Assembly: GCA_046297095.1 (NCBI GenBank)
Contig: JBKCNS010000005.1
Location: 1 to 64,000 of the forward strand
Direction of reading: 5' to 3'
Length of the DNA stretch: 64,000 nt
Source of the DNA: JBBATK01 sp046297095
GTDB taxonomy: Bacteria > Bacteroidota > Ignavibacteria > Kapaibacteriales > NICIL-2
Position 1 is the first letter of the stretch, and each line of letters opens with the position of its first letter. The translations under genes were made by a program, and so were the position numbers. Shown here in pieces: positions 44,109-53,996 of the stretch. The notes beneath the pieces are model-generated. The model made no database searches. It was given only the letters and a program-made list of their open reading frames with translations, and had not been told where the DNA came from.

Positions 44109-47100
44109 GTGAGTCCGGCGCGCTTGTATAAACATCTCGGGGTAGCGTTGAAAAACATCTTCGCCCGCGTATGGGTTGTGGCTGCAGTTCTGCTGTATAT
44201 AGCAACTGCCGCCGAGGTATGCGCGCAGCAAACCACCAAAGGTCGTGAGTTTGTTGTCTCGTTTTTGCCGAACATCCACAACTACGGACCGGCCTCCGAC
44301 GATAGTCTGTATATCTATGTGGTAGCGGATGTTCCCACAACGGGAACCATACAGTACAGTAATGGCTCGGTAACACTTTCCCGAAGTTTTTCCATACCAA
44401 ACCCTGCTGTTATTTACACGTTCGCTCTGCAATGGACCGGCTACGAGTTGCGCGGATTCAACCAGAGCTTAGCCTTCGATAATGTAAACGACAACGAGAC
44501 CCCTATTCGCAGGAGTTTCCTGATAACGACCTCTGCAGATGTGGCAGTATATGCCATGAATCAAGCATCCACAACAAGTGATGCCGCAATGCTCTATCCC
44601 GTTCCCGCATTGGGTAAGGAGTATGTGTTGCTTAGTTACAAAGCCGATGGTGTGACAGATAATACCGGCCCCACGCTTAGCTATACGCCATCGGAGTTTT
44701 GTGTTGTGGCTACGCAAGACAACACTATTGTTAATGTCATACCCTCTGCACCGTCGCAAGTGAGCGGACTTGGCACAAAGTCCGTAGTGTTGCAGCGCGG
44801 AGAAGCATGGCTGTGTCAAACCGCATTCTCGACCTTCCAGCTCAATCATGATTTCTCCGGTACACGCGTTATCTCCAGTGCACCTGTGGCAGTGTTTAGC
44901 GGTCATCAACGAGCGTTGATACCGGTGGAGCAGCGCGGTAATCTTCAATCCCGCGATCATCTGTTTGAGCAGATGCCGCCCACATCGGTGTGGGGACGCT
45001 CCTACATTCTTACGCCGCTGGCTCAGCCGCCGGGATCGTCGGTCGTGACGGGTGTAAACGATTTATACCGCGTGGTGGCAGCCGAAGACTACACCGTGGT
45101 GCGATTGAACAATGTTGTGATCGCCACGCTGAATCGTGGCCAAGTGTACGAAGCGCCATTAACATCGCCGGGATTAATCACAGCGTCTGCCAAAGTATGC
45201 GTGGCTCTGTATAAACGCTCGCACTCGGTTGGGATGTCATTGCAAAACGGCGATCCCTTCATGCTCATTGTGCCACCGCGAGCTCAGTATTTGAAGCAGT
45301 ATCGATTTACCAACTGCCAAGCCACCGGCGATTATGTTTCTCAGTTTATTACCGTAATTACCGCACAGAGCAATGCCTCGAGCATTACCCTGGATGGTCG
45401 TCCGCTGAATGCTACGTGGAAAGAGATTCCCAATACCTGTTATGTGTATGCGAATATCTCTTCCACCGATGGCGCTCACACGCTTTCCAGCCCCAAACTT
45501 ATTGGACTGTATGTGTATGGCTACGGTGCGGCTATTTCGTATGGCTATGTAGGCGGTATGGCATTCGTCCCCGATGTGGGCGATGATAATGTTAGTGCCG
45601 GTCCTGATCGCAGTATTTGTATAGGAGACACAACTCAGATCAGTATTACGGGCAAGGCTGTGCGCCGCATCTGGAGCGGCGTTCAGGGCGGACAAAAACC
45701 TCCGTGTGACAGTTGCGACAGCTTTAGCGTAGCTCCCACGCAAAACACCACCTATATCCTTAGCGCAGAGGATTCGCTGGGCTGTAGTATCCTGGATAGT
45801 GTAACGGTTGCGGTATATCAATTGCCATCTGTCGAGGCATCACCCGATACGGTGATTTGTACCGATTCACCTTTTGTCATCAGGGCCGACGGTTCCTTCA
45901 CCGATGTGCAATGGTCTCCGCCCATTGGCGTGCAGTGCCCTACGTGTGCGGTTACCACGGTGATTCCCACTCGAGATATCACCTATACCGTCACGGCTCA
46001 TAATGGTCCATCTGCGCGGTGTATTGCTACCGACTCCATACGCATTCGCTACGCGAAGGGCATTGCCAATGCGTTTCCAAAGCCGGTTACTGTATGCCGC
46101 GGAGACAGCGTGCGAATCAAAATTCCATACTCAGGTAATGTGCGATGGTCTCCGGCCACATCCTTGAGCTGTGCTACCTGCACCGATGTTGTGATCAAGC
46201 CACAACGCTCTCAGCGTTACACCATCGTGGGTGATTCGGCATCCTGCAGTACGCAAGCCACATTGGATATTGTGGTGGCAGACCCGCCTGTGCTGCGTGC
46301 GCCTGCCGACACAACCATATGCGCCGGCACGCCGCTCTTTGTAACTATACAAACCAATGCATCGCTTCTTGGTTGGCAACCCACCACCTATTTGCCCGGT
46401 ACAAGTTTGCGCGTGCTGACCTTCACGCCCGACTCTTCCATCAGATATGTGCTTCGTGCCGAAAGCTCTGCAGGATGTGTGACCCTTGATACATTTTCCG
46501 TAACGGTACTTCCTGTACCCCGCATCAGCACACGTTTTGCAGACACGGTGGTGTGCCGGGGCGCTGTTGTGGATTTGTCGGCTACCATTACCGGTGCCGA
46601 TACCATTGAATGGACTCCGCCTACGGGCCTGAGCTGCACCGATTGCGCTTCTCCCCGGTTGATTGCATCAGACACCACCGCATACACCGTGCGCGCTCGC
46701 GCAAAGGGAGGCTGTACGGCCACCGCTATAGTGCGCGTTCAAACACGTCCCTCACCGCAGATTTCTTTGATGGCCGATACTGTGCGTGTGTGTAAAGGCG
46801 AGCGAGCAATGCTGGCGGCACGAAGCAGCAGCGGAAGTCTTCGTTGGGATCCCTCGGCAGGCGTAGAGTGTGCGGATTGCGATACCACCTATGTGATTGC
46901 CGTTGAATCGCGCGGCATTGTTGTATCATCGTCGAATTCTATTGGATGCACCACTCTCGATACCATGTGGCTTGCCGTGTTGCCTACACCTGTTCCGGTA
47001 GTAACTGTAGATAACGACACCTTGTGTGAGTCCTACGGAGTGGCGCGCATTCAGGTGCAGAGCGGCCTGCAGGGCGGTGTGCAAGGCGAGAAGTATTCGT

Positions 47101-48299
47101 GGCAACCATCTGACGGGCTGTCGTGCGCGGATTGCCCCAATCCCACAGCCAGACCTAGTGCCACCACAACCTACACTGTTACCATTCGCACGGCAGACGG
47201 CTGCAGTGCCTCAAAGCAGGTACCTATTGTAGTGGTGCCGTGTGCGCGCCGGCTTCGTATCACCGATGTGGATGCAGGAGCGGTGGTGGCATGCAATACA
47301 CAAGACACATCCGTAGAAATAATCAACGAAGGCGAAACCGACATACGCATAGATTCGGTGGTGGTGCTTAGCACCGACGGCCTTGTTGCAGTGGTATCGG
47401 ATTCTGTTGTGCGTGGAGCTATTATTCAGCCGGGCGCTCGCGTTCGCGTAGCGCTCCGGCTGATTCCTCAACGGTGGGGAAGCATAGGTGTACAACTCGG
47501 CGCGTTTGCCAACAGTGGAATGAATGGTGCTGATTCCATACATCGTGTGAACGTGCTTCTTCAAGCGCAAAGGCGCGACCTGATTTTGTCGGTTCTTCCT
47601 GCCAGCGTCACCGAAGGCGGTACCTTCGAGCTACCCGTATCATTTCGATCTGCATCGTGGAACGAAGTACCGGTGCGGGCTGCAGGCCTACGGCTTCGCT
47701 ATGATAGATCGTGGATGTCGTTTACCGATACAGCTTCTCTTGGCACGGAGAGAAGCAATGCCGGATGGACGCTGCGCGCGGGATCGCAGATAGCCGACGG
47801 CAACGATGCCCTTGTGCAATTCGAGCTGAAGGGCGGCACGCCACTGCAGAGCAACGAGATTGTGCTGCGCCCTCGGTTTCGCGTGTTGCTTTCGTCAGTG
47901 GCCTCGTTCAGACCGCGCATCGACAGTGCGTGGTTTTTCGAACAGGAAGTATGCCTGCGTCCCGTGTTCGAGGACGCGGAGGTATTACCCTTTGGCTGTG
48001 TGCGGGAACTTCGCCGTGTAGATGTTTCCAATACCACCTTCGCACTGCGCGGAGTACGGCCGCTGCCGGTGCATGGCGATGAGTTTACTGTGGAGTATAG
48101 TGTGGCGTTTGCCACATCGGTACACATTGAACTCTATGATGCGTATGGCAAGTCTCTCACGCTGCTTCAGCAGGCGGATCATCCGTCAGGAAATTTTTCG
48201 CTTCGTGTTGATGCGCGGCAATTGGCTGCAGGTTTGTATCAATGCGTGTATACTGCTGCGGGCGTGGTATCTGCGATGCCGGTAGTAGTGATTCGGTGA
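44109..48299 (+). CDS. T9SS-secreted protein with IgGFc-binding-like domain and CxxC Ig-like repeats (1396 aa)
   Basis: Starts at GTG, supported by AGGAG and a signal peptide (about 1-40, ending VCAQ). Residues about 43-490 match the IgGFc-binding N-terminal fold: KGREFVVSFLPN at the start and the long beta region with WGRSYILTPLAQPPGS and YVYGYGAAISYGYVGGMAF. Six or so Ig/PKD-like repeats follow (about 495-1045), most with the pattern W-[ST/D]-P-x-x-G-[LV]-x-C-x-x-C, e.g. WTPPTGLSCTDC and WQPSDGLSCADC. Then come beta domains (about 1050-1290) and a type A sorting domain ending AMPVVVIR. The family is a common Bacteroidota surface type; it may bind host or particle surfaces, but that is inference. 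Confidence 0.86.
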   Translation: MSPARLYKHLGVALKNIFARVWVVAAVLLYIATAAEVCAQQTTKGREFVVSFLPNIHNYGPASDDSLYIYVVADVPTTGTIQYSNGSVTLSRSFSIPNPAVIYTFALQWTGYELRGFNQSLAFDNVNDNETPIRRSFLITTSADVAVYAMNQASTTSDAAMLYPVPALGKEYVLLSYKADGVTDNTGPTLSYTPSEFCVVATQDNTIVNVIPSAPSQVSGLGTKSVVLQRGEAWLCQTAFSTFQLNHDFSGTRVISSAPVAVFSGHQRALIPVEQRGNLQSRDHLFEQMPPTSVWGRSYILTPLAQPPGSSVVTGVNDLYRVVAAEDYTVVRLNNVVIATLNRGQVYEAPLTSPGLITASAKVCVALYKRSHSVGMSLQNGDPFMLIVPPRAQYLKQYRFTNCQATGDYVSQFITVITAQSNASSITLDGRPLNATWKEIPNTCYVYANISSTDGAHTLSSPKLIGLYVYGYGAAISYGYVGGMAFVPDVGDDNVSAGPDRSICIGDTTQISITGKAVRRIWSGVQGGQKPPCDSCDSFSVAPTQNTTYILSAEDSLGCSILDSVTVAVYQLPSVEASPDTVICTDSPFVIRADGSFTDVQWSPPIGVQCPTCAVTTVIPTRDITYTVTAHNGPSARCIATDSIRIRYAKGIANAFPKPVTVCRGDSVRIKIPYSGNVRWSPATSLSCATCTDVVIKPQRSQRYTIVGDSASCSTQATLDIVVADPPVLRAPADTTICAGTPLFVTIQTNASLLGWQPTTYLPGTSLRVLTFTPDSSIRYVLRAESSAGCVTLDTFSVTVLPVPRISTRFADTVVCRGAVVDLSATITGADTIEWTPPTGLSCTDCASPRLIASDTTAYTVRARAKGGCTATAIVRVQTRPSPQISLMADTVRVCKGERAMLAARSSSGSLRWDPSAGVECADCDTTYVIAVESRGIVVSSSNSIGCTTLDTMWLAVLPTPVPVVTVDNDTLCESYGVARIQVQSGLQGGVQGEKYSWQPSDGLSCADCPNPTARPSATTTYTVTIRTADGCSASKQVPIVVVPCARRLRITDVDAGAVVACNTQDTSVEIINEGETDIRIDSVVVLSTDGLVAVVSDSVVRGAIIQPGARVRVALRLIPQRWGSIGVQLGAFANSGMNGADSIHRVNVLLQAQRRDLILSVLPASVTEGGTFELPVSFRSASWNEVPVRAAGLRLRYDRSWMSFTDTASLGTERSNAGWTLRAGSQIADGNDALVQFELKGGTPLQSNEIVLRPRFRVLLSSVASFRPRIDSAWFFEQEVCLRPVFEDAEVLPFGCVRELRRVDVSNTTFALRGVRPLPVHGDEFTVEYSVAFATSVHIELYDAYGKSLTLLQQADHPSGNFSLRVDARQLAAGLYQCVYTAAGVVSAMPVVVIR

Positions 48300-48312
48300 T
48301 TGAATGGTTGGA

Positions 48313-48344
48313 TGATCGAATGATCGAATGATTCACTAATTCAC
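48313..48344. repeat. Imperfect tandem repeat, period 8 nt
   Basis: TGATCGAA twice exactly (48313-48328), then two diverged eight-base units (TGATTCAC, TAATTCAC). In the gap between two convergent genes. Confidence 0.75.
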
Positions 48345-48380
48345 TGATACGCCAAAAGCCGGTGGCTCTTCTGCCCGCGC

Positions 48381-50024
48381 CTAATGGATAATCTGTGTTG
48401 CTCTGCCCGAGGCATATTTCTGTGCGATCTCGTCTACCAGAGTAGGATCATTGCCGGTATCCATCGTGCCGGTGCGCACCAGTGAATTGCTACCACTGTT
48501 GGCTAACTCCATAAAGGCCTCAAGCACACGCGGAGCATAGCGCCGCTTCTGATTGCGAAACATGGCTAGCGCTTGAGACTGACGGTAATCAATAGCAATA
48601 CCTACATTGGATATGTCTCGCATCTTCGATGGCGCGGTCATTTGAGTAGCATTCGGCAATCGATACACGCGATTGTGATATTCGTCGGCAATGCGAATGA
48701 TCATTGCTTCAAGAACAATTTGCGGGCCTTCTAATTTTTCCGGAAAGCCGGAGCCGTCGTAATGTTCATGATGCTGAATGACAATCTTGCTGATGTATTC
48801 CATTCCTTCGATGGCAGCAAGCATCGCACTACCGCGCTCCACGTGCGAGTTATACATCAACTTGTCGGACATAGAGAGCATATCCGGTGTGAACGACAAA
48901 ATGCGTTCGTCCATACCTGCTTTGCCGCAGTCGTGAAGCAAAGCAGCAAGGCGCACATTCTCTGTTTGTTCTTCAGACAGTGCCATTACCTTGGCTATTG
49001 CTACGGAGATGTCTGCAACAGCATGTGCATGGTTGTTAATGTGAAACCTATACATCTCGGGTAGCGACCCGGAGAGCATGCGCACCAGCGCCCGTAGCGG
49101 TGCCGGTGTGTTGATCGACCAATCCGCACGTGCATTTACCGGAGCAGTACTGATGCCAGCCTGCGCAAAGTCTTCTGCCGCGGCGTCTGCAATCTTTACT
49201 GTTGAACTGCTTGACTCAGTCGAATCACCGGCATCAGTGACCGTTCCATCACCGGGCATGGGAAGCAGTTCAGTTGAATGCGCCAGCTCATACTCGGGTG
49301 TTGAGTCTTCGGAGCTTGGTTCATCCTGGGGTGCCAGGCCTAACATTTCTTCCATTGCTTCCACGGCGCGCGCAGACGGTGTGAGCTTTGGCGGCTCTAC
49401 AGCAGTAGAGATTGTAGGCCGCGGCTGAATGATGCGCTGCGGTCCTTTGCTTTCGTCGGTGGAGTTGCCTTCAGAGCTCTTTGATGCATCGTCGTTCTTC
49501 TTTTCGTCGATATCCGATCCGCGACGAATGGGTGTGGTATTGCGATTGGGAAAGAGCAAGGCCTGCAGCGATGTGGTGGAGCGCTGCAAAGGAATAAACT
49601 GCTCGATTAGTAAACGCAATTGATAATGAATGTCGGTTGCAGGTCTGGGAAGTTTCACAAATCTGTGCACAGCTGTTTGCTCATTGAACAGATCGATTTC
49701 CTTTGCTGTTACAAGCTTGCTGAACACCACACGAATGGCTTCGGTGCTCAAGTATTTTACCTGAGTAAAAAACTCCAATCCGCTTTTCTTTCCGTAGCGC
49801 ACATCGCCTATGATCAGGTGCGGGCGATAACCGTTCTTGATAAGCGTAAGTGCATTCTCCGGGTTCGATAGAATCTTCAATGTGAAAATTTTTCCGAATT
49901 CACTTTCGAACCAGGTAACAAAAGAATGATCTTGGTGCACCAGCAATACCGTGAGCGGCCGCATGGGCTTGTCGATCTTCGTTTGCTCGGAGATCATCGG
50001 TTGATGAATACTGTACTTTGCCAT
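48381..50024 (-). CDS. Receiver-like / HD-GYP domain regulator
   Basis: A 547-residue signalling protein. The N-terminal part (about 20-150) is receiver-like: LTVLLVHQDHSF at the first strand and LIIGDVRYGKKSGLEFF with the phospho-acceptor Asp, although the usual acidic pair at the start is only HQD. A disordered acidic linker (about 170-320) follows. The C-terminal HD-GYP domain (about 340-520) has LLHDCGKAGMD (HD motif) and IQHHEHYDGSGFPEKLEG, where GSGFP stands for the usual GYP; activity against cyclic-di-GMP is therefore plausible but not certain. Start ATG 50024 (MAKYSIHQ); a GTG at 50063 is the alternative. No kinase lies next to it. Confidence 0.87.
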   Translation of the reverse strand: MAKYSIHQPMISEQTKIDKPMRPLTVLLVHQDHSFVTWFESEFGKIFTLKILSNPENALTLIKNGYRPHLIIGDVRYGKKSGLEFFTQVKYLSTEAIRVVFSKLVTAKEIDLFNEQTAVHRFVKLPRPATDIHYQLRLLIEQFIPLQRSTTSLQALLFPNRNTTPIRRGSDIDEKKNDDASKSSEGNSTDESKGPQRIIQPRPTISTAVEPPKLTPSARAVEAMEEMLGLAPQDEPSSEDSTPEYELAHSTELLPMPGDGTVTDAGDSTESSSSTVKIADAAAEDFAQAGISTAPVNARADWSINTPAPLRALVRMLSGSLPEMYRFHINNHAHAVADISVAIAKVMALSEEQTENVRLAALLHDCGKAGMDERILSFTPDMLSMSDKLMYNSHVERGSAMLAAIEGMEYISKIVIQHHEHYDGSGFPEKLEGPQIVLEAMIIRIADEYHNRVYRLPNATQMTAPSKMRDISNVGIAIDYRQSQALAMFRNQKRRYAPRVLEAFMELANSGSNSLVRTGTMDTGNDPTLVDEIAQKYASGRATQIIH

Positions 50025-50169
50025 GAGCTGAGTCTCTTCCTGTTGGGACGGCGGCACTTCCACCGCGCAGCGTTTATGGTGGAACGGTGCAGTTGGTTTA
50101 CCGAAGGAGTATCGTCGATTCAGGCTCTTTCTTTAAGCTTAGGGCTATTCGTGGCAGAGCGCGCAACCG

Positions 50170-51918
50170 TTATTGCGCAAATCGGCGCAGTGTGGCTTGC
50201 CAGTGTTCATTGTCCAGATCGTTACCCACAACTTCTATTTCCATTTTTTCGTTGAGCAGAATACGCCAGGGATAGCCCACGTATTCAAGTAGGGTTTTAG
50301 CATCCCGGTCTTCCTCGGGAATCACTCTGGCGGATTGCACCAGCACAACCTTTCCTCGCTCTTCTTTAATGCCGGGGAGTTCATTTCCTGCCCATAGGCT
50401 AATCACACGAATAGGCTTAGTGGCCATGGCTTTTACACCCGCAACCAGTTTCTTAAAGCCCTCGTCGCAGATGCCGCAATGGTCAGTGCGAATGTCGATA
50501 AGTGTGATCATTCCCGCTAGCGTTTCCGAGCTTACTGCTTGGGCGGATCCCTGCATCATGAGCGACATCTTCGGAAAAGTTTTTCCGGTTTGAATGGCGC
50601 GGTCGGGATTGAGATACAGCTTCGCTGCCACCGAAAGCGGATGCAACGGATATTGTTTTGTGAGAAGCTTATAAAGCTCGCGCTGCCTGGAGGTGATACC
50701 GGCCACCTGCGCTTGAATACACTCGGCGTAAGCAATAGGAACCACCACATTTTCTGCGGTATTCGTAGCCAGTACATCGTTGATGTATTGTTCCTTGCTA
50801 TCACGTTGGCGCGCATTCAGTGCGGCGTACATCGCCTGCGGATCTATAGCCCAAATAGATGACCACGCCGGAATTACTCGCAGTGCGCGCTCCATGAGAG
50901 CCTTGTCTTTGATTCCCTCGGGCAAACTCTCGGACAAGCCCAAATACGCCAAATACAACAAGCGTTCCGTGAGTGTGTCGCCCACTGTGCGAATCTGTTC
51001 TTTAAGCCGTTGTTCGTGGACATTCACGCCCATGCGGTTACGAAACGATGATATGTCGAAGCTTGCATTGGTGCCGCCGTTGCGGGTGTTGGCCACAAGA
51101 GCCGCTTCCATCTCGCGAGTGTAGCGCTCTTGGCGTTCCAGTACCTCGATAGCCGTAGTGATAAACGATTGCATAGCGGCGTTCCCGGCAGTAAGCGATA
51201 CGCTGCCCGTGCGCTGCGGCACCGACGATGCATCGAACACAAGTTCTGTTTGCGTGCCGCGCGGCTCGATGCGAGCTGCGGCGCGGCCTTCCTGCACGCC
51301 ATAGCCATCGGCGCTCATGCTGCACACGCGCACCGGGCGCATCCACGAGGAGTCTCCGTACACCAGCACTTGCCACGTGGCACCGCGCTCGGCGCCGGCA
51401 ATCTTGGTGCGATACACTCCGTTCTTTACTTCCATGCGCCGGGCGCCGGCCACGGAGTAGCCATTGAAGCTGCCCATGGCGCACACGCTATCGATGCGGC
51501 GGGGCAACTGTGTGGGTGCCAGCGTTACACGAATTTCTTCTGTGCGTGGTACATCGCAGATAAAGGGGAAACTCACGGGCTCGTGATGCAGGCCCCCGAT
51601 GCGTATTCTGTACACACCATTCTTGGGAATCTCTACGGCGAACGATCCGGTTGCTGCTGCCGCAATTACCGTATCTGCACCGGGCGAGCCATAGCGAAAC
51701 ACTTCCACAAAAGCATAGGGAACAGGCGCGCCATTGCTTCCGCTAATGCGTCCGCTTAGCACTGAGCTATCTGCCATTAGGCTTGGCGATACAACTACAA
51801 TGATGGCGATTACTGCCGTCCACAGGGCCGATACAGATGCCATGCGGGCGCGCAGCGCCACGCATGTGGTAAAAAAATCTCTCGAAGTGCGTCGAATGCT
51901 CTGCTGATGATTCATCAT
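50170..51918 (-). CDS. Exported protein with C-terminal thioredoxin-like (TlpA-type) domain
   Basis: A 582-residue exported protein. A long positively charged N-terminus and hydrophobic stretch (about 32-50, ending SLMADSS) form the signal. A carboxypeptidase-regulatory-like beta sandwich follows (about 52-125, VLSGRISGSNGAPVPYAFVEVF), then a beta domain and a helical middle (about 260-440), a layout seen in Bacteroidota TlpA/DUF4369-like proteins. The C-terminal part (about 455-582) is thioredoxin-like, with DHCGICDEGFKKLV: a CxxC redox pair with an unusual Gly-Ile between. Probably a periplasmic thiol-disulfide protein. ATG 51918 has an AAGGAA site. It lies 56 bases behind the cysteine desulfurase gene. 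Confidence 0.78.
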   Translation of the reverse strand: MMNHQQSIRRTSRDFFTTCVALRARMASVSALWTAVIAIIVVVSPSLMADSSVLSGRISGSNGAPVPYAFVEVFRYGSPGADTVIAAAATGSFAVEIPKNGVYRIRIGGLHHEPVSFPFICDVPRTEEIRVTLAPTQLPRRIDSVCAMGSFNGYSVAGARRMEVKNGVYRTKIAGAERGATWQVLVYGDSSWMRPVRVCSMSADGYGVQEGRAAARIEPRGTQTELVFDASSVPQRTGSVSLTAGNAAMQSFITTAIEVLERQERYTREMEAALVANTRNGGTNASFDISSFRNRMGVNVHEQRLKEQIRTVGDTLTERLLYLAYLGLSESLPEGIKDKALMERALRVIPAWSSIWAIDPQAMYAALNARQRDSKEQYINDVLATNTAENVVVPIAYAECIQAQVAGITSRQRELYKLLTKQYPLHPLSVAAKLYLNPDRAIQTGKTFPKMSLMMQGSAQAVSSETLAGMITLIDIRTDHCGICDEGFKKLVAGVKAMATKPIRVISLWAGNELPGIKEERGKVVLVQSARVIPEEDRDAKTLLEYVGYPWRILLNEKMEIEVVGNDLDNEHWQATLRRFAQ

Positions 51919-51974
51919 TGCTTCCTTAATATTTCGGTGCAGGGTGATTAGCGGTGGTGATGTTTGCTGCAAAA

Positions 51975-53105
51975 CTACGCGGAGCGAAGTTCTTGCATGA
52001 TGTGGCTAAGGGCATCAACGGCCTCGAGCACATCGTGAGTAGTAGTGGTGCGGCATACAGAGAAGCGCACTGCCGCGCGCGACTCCGCTGTTTCTCTGCC
52101 CATGGCCAGCAATACATGCGATGGCTGCATGGTGCCGCTCACGCAGGCAGAGCCATTGCTGCAGGCAATGCCGCGCAGATCCAGTAGTTGCAGTATAGCA
52201 TCGCCGTCCAGCTGCGCTGCATCGGTAAAGGATACGTTCAGAATGTGGGGCGCAGCATGCACGGGCGTGTTCCAGCGAATCTGCGGAATGCGTTCCTGTA
52301 TGCCGCTGCGCATCAATGCTACGAGCTCGCGGCAATGCGCAGTGGTCTGCTCGGCATCGCGCAGAGCAATGCGAACCGCATGCTGAAAGCCCACGATCAA
52401 GGGAAGCGATTCGGTGCCGGCGCGCCGGTTACGTTCCTGCCCACCGCCATGCTGATGCGCTTTGAAGTCTATGCCTTTGCGAATAAACAAACCGCCTATA
52501 CCCTGCGGGCCGTGAATCTTATGCGCAGACACACTCACAAAGTCCACGCCCAGTGCGGCAACGTCCAGTGGGATTTTCGTAAACGACTGCACTGCATCGG
52601 TGTGAAACAACGCGTCCGGTACCATGCCTCGAAGAGAGGCGAGTTCGAACACGTAGCCGGTTTCGTTGTTCACATGCATCACGGACACGAGCGTGCGTGG
52701 AGCGTTGCATTCGGCCAATTCATGAGTGTGAATATTGCCCAGAGTATCCACGCCTATACTGCGCACCGATATGCCACGGCGAGCGCAATCCTCGGCCGGC
52801 TCGAGCACCGCGTGATGCTCCACGCTGCTGCATGCAATGCGATCTGCCAGCGCGGATTCTCCCGTGCAACTCTTTATCACGGTATTGTTCGACTCAGTGC
52901 CGCCGCCGGTGAAGATAAACTCCGCAGGATGGGCGTTCATGGCAGCGGCGATCTCCTCGCGCGCCTGCTCCACAGCCACTCGGGCTTGCCTGCCATAGAG
53001 ATGCGCAGAGGATGCATTACCAAAACGGTCGCGTAGCCAAGGCATCATGGCTTCCAGTACTTCGGGATGAAGCTGTGTAGTAGCTGAATTGTCCAGGTAA
53101 ATCAT
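51975..53105 (-). CDS. Cysteine desulfurase (NifS/IscS family)
   Basis: PLP enzyme that takes sulfur from cysteine for Fe-S clusters and thiolated tRNA (or selenium for SelD). The 376-residue protein begins MIYLDNSATTQLHPEVLEAM, carries TGGGTESNN, FHTDAVQSF, the Schiff-base lysine in SVSAHKIHGPQGIGGLFI, and the sulfur-accepting cysteine in SNGSACVSGTMQPSHVLLAMG. These mark the group I (IscS/NifS) type. ATG 53105 is chosen for the canonical N-terminus. No iscU or other cluster genes are adjacent. Confidence 0.94.
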   Translation of the reverse strand: MIYLDNSATTQLHPEVLEAMMPWLRDRFGNASSAHLYGRQARVAVEQAREEIAAAMNAHPAEFIFTGGGTESNNTVIKSCTGESALADRIACSSVEHHAVLEPAEDCARRGISVRSIGVDTLGNIHTHELAECNAPRTLVSVMHVNNETGYVFELASLRGMVPDALFHTDAVQSFTKIPLDVAALGVDFVSVSAHKIHGPQGIGGLFIRKGIDFKAHQHGGGQERNRRAGTESLPLIVGFQHAVRIALRDAEQTTAHCRELVALMRSGIQERIPQIRWNTPVHAAPHILNVSFTDAAQLDGDAILQLLDLRGIACSNGSACVSGTMQPSHVLLAMGRETAESRAAVRFSVCRTTTTHDVLEAVDALSHIMQELRSA

Positions 53106-53173
53106 GTGCAATAATAGGTACAATTTCACGGACCTTTTTTGGGGCAGATGTTTGGGTGAGTGCGGGGCTGTAT

Positions 53174-53926
53174 CTAGTTGTGATTGTTGATCGCACCGCT
53201 TTGTGATTCTCTTCGTGAATCTCTTTGTGAATCTCTTTGTGAGTCTGTACCCGACTTCAGCAACTTCCCCTGCTTCACCACTTGTACATGCGGCGCAATC
53301 TTCTTGAATAAACGCGGGCCTATGCCGCGCACCTTGCGCAGCTCGCTTACAGAGCGAAACCTCTTGCGCGATCTATAGTCCACAATTCTTTGGGCAAGAG
53401 TGGGCCCTATGCCCGGCAGCAAACACAAGCTGTCTGCCGATGTCACATTCACATCCATGGGCCGGGCAGGGGGTTGCTTCTTCTTCGAATATCCGGCGCG
53501 GCCGCCAAATGCTCCGGGCCTAGATGCAGCGCGGCCTGCAGCACCTTCCTGCGGCGGTAAGGCAAACAAAATGCTGTCTCGCACAGCGGCAGCGCTGTCT
53601 ATGCGGCGCTGAATCTCGGCCCGCAGGGCGTAGCCAAATGGATCCGCGGGCGATTCCACAATACGCATCACCACCGTGAACGTGCAGTATGCCAGCACAA
53701 AGCCCGCTACAATCAATTCGCTGCGGCTGATTTGCAACCATTCAAGGGCAAGAGCCTGTAGTTTTTTCCCGGAATCTTTCGGAAGGGAATGTGTGGGTAG
53801 CGATCGCAGCCACAGCATCGCTTTGCGTGCGGTGCTGCGCATGCGTGTGCTATTAAGCCCTCTCCCACTCTTACTCTTACTTTCACTCTTACTTCCGGCC
53901 CTCTTTGTTTTCCAATGCGTAGCCAT
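53174..53926 (-). CDS. ComEA-like helix-hairpin-helix protein with one membrane helix
   Basis: A 250-residue protein. The N-terminus is basic and Ser-rich (partly from a short repeat), then one membrane helix (about 75-95, IVAGFVLAYCTFTVVMRIV), a linker with an Ala/Gly/Arg stretch, and a DNA-binding helix-hairpin-helix pair like ComEA: VNVTSADSLCLLPGIGPTLAQRIVDYR and FRSVSELRKVRGIGPRLFKKIAP (about 160-220). The tail is a 12-nt repeat product (SQRDSQRDSRRESQS). ComEA holds incoming DNA in competence; Bacteroidota carry many such HhH proteins of unclear role. ATG 53926 is preferred to a TTG six codons earlier. Confidence 0.82.
   Translation of the reverse strand: MATHWKTKRAGSKSESKSKSGRGLNSTRMRSTARKAMLWLRSLPTHSLPKDSGKKLQALALEWLQISRSELIVAGFVLAYCTFTVVMRIVESPADPFGYALRAEIQRRIDSAAAVRDSILFALPPQEGAAGRAASRPGAFGGRAGYSKKKQPPARPMDVNVTSADSLCLLPGIGPTLAQRIVDYRSRKRFRSVSELRKVRGIGPRLFKKIAPHVQVVKQGKLLKSGTDSQRDSQRDSRRESQSGAINNHN
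53200..53247. repeat. 12-nt tandem repeat encoding the ComEA-like tail
   Basis: Four adjacent 12-nt units of TTTGTGAATCTC type (one exact, three with one or two changes). On the minus strand they give a four-residue repeat near the C-terminus (DSQR/DSQR/DSRR/ESQS). Confidence 0.93.
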
Positions 53927-53996
53927 GTCGATTGCTCTGCTCAATAGGTGGTAAATACCTTAAGGCTTCGCGCACTGCAATGCGTGAAGTGATGAA

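Noticed and set aside
44109..48299. Phage tail or toxin (polymorphic toxin) origin of the giant proteins
   Set aside because: Signal peptides and type A sorting tails are present, and no toxin domain, immunity gene or phage gene is nearby.
52188..53036. 282-codon open frame on the plus strand
   Set aside because: Antisense to the cysteine desulfurase gene, which carries all active-site motifs.
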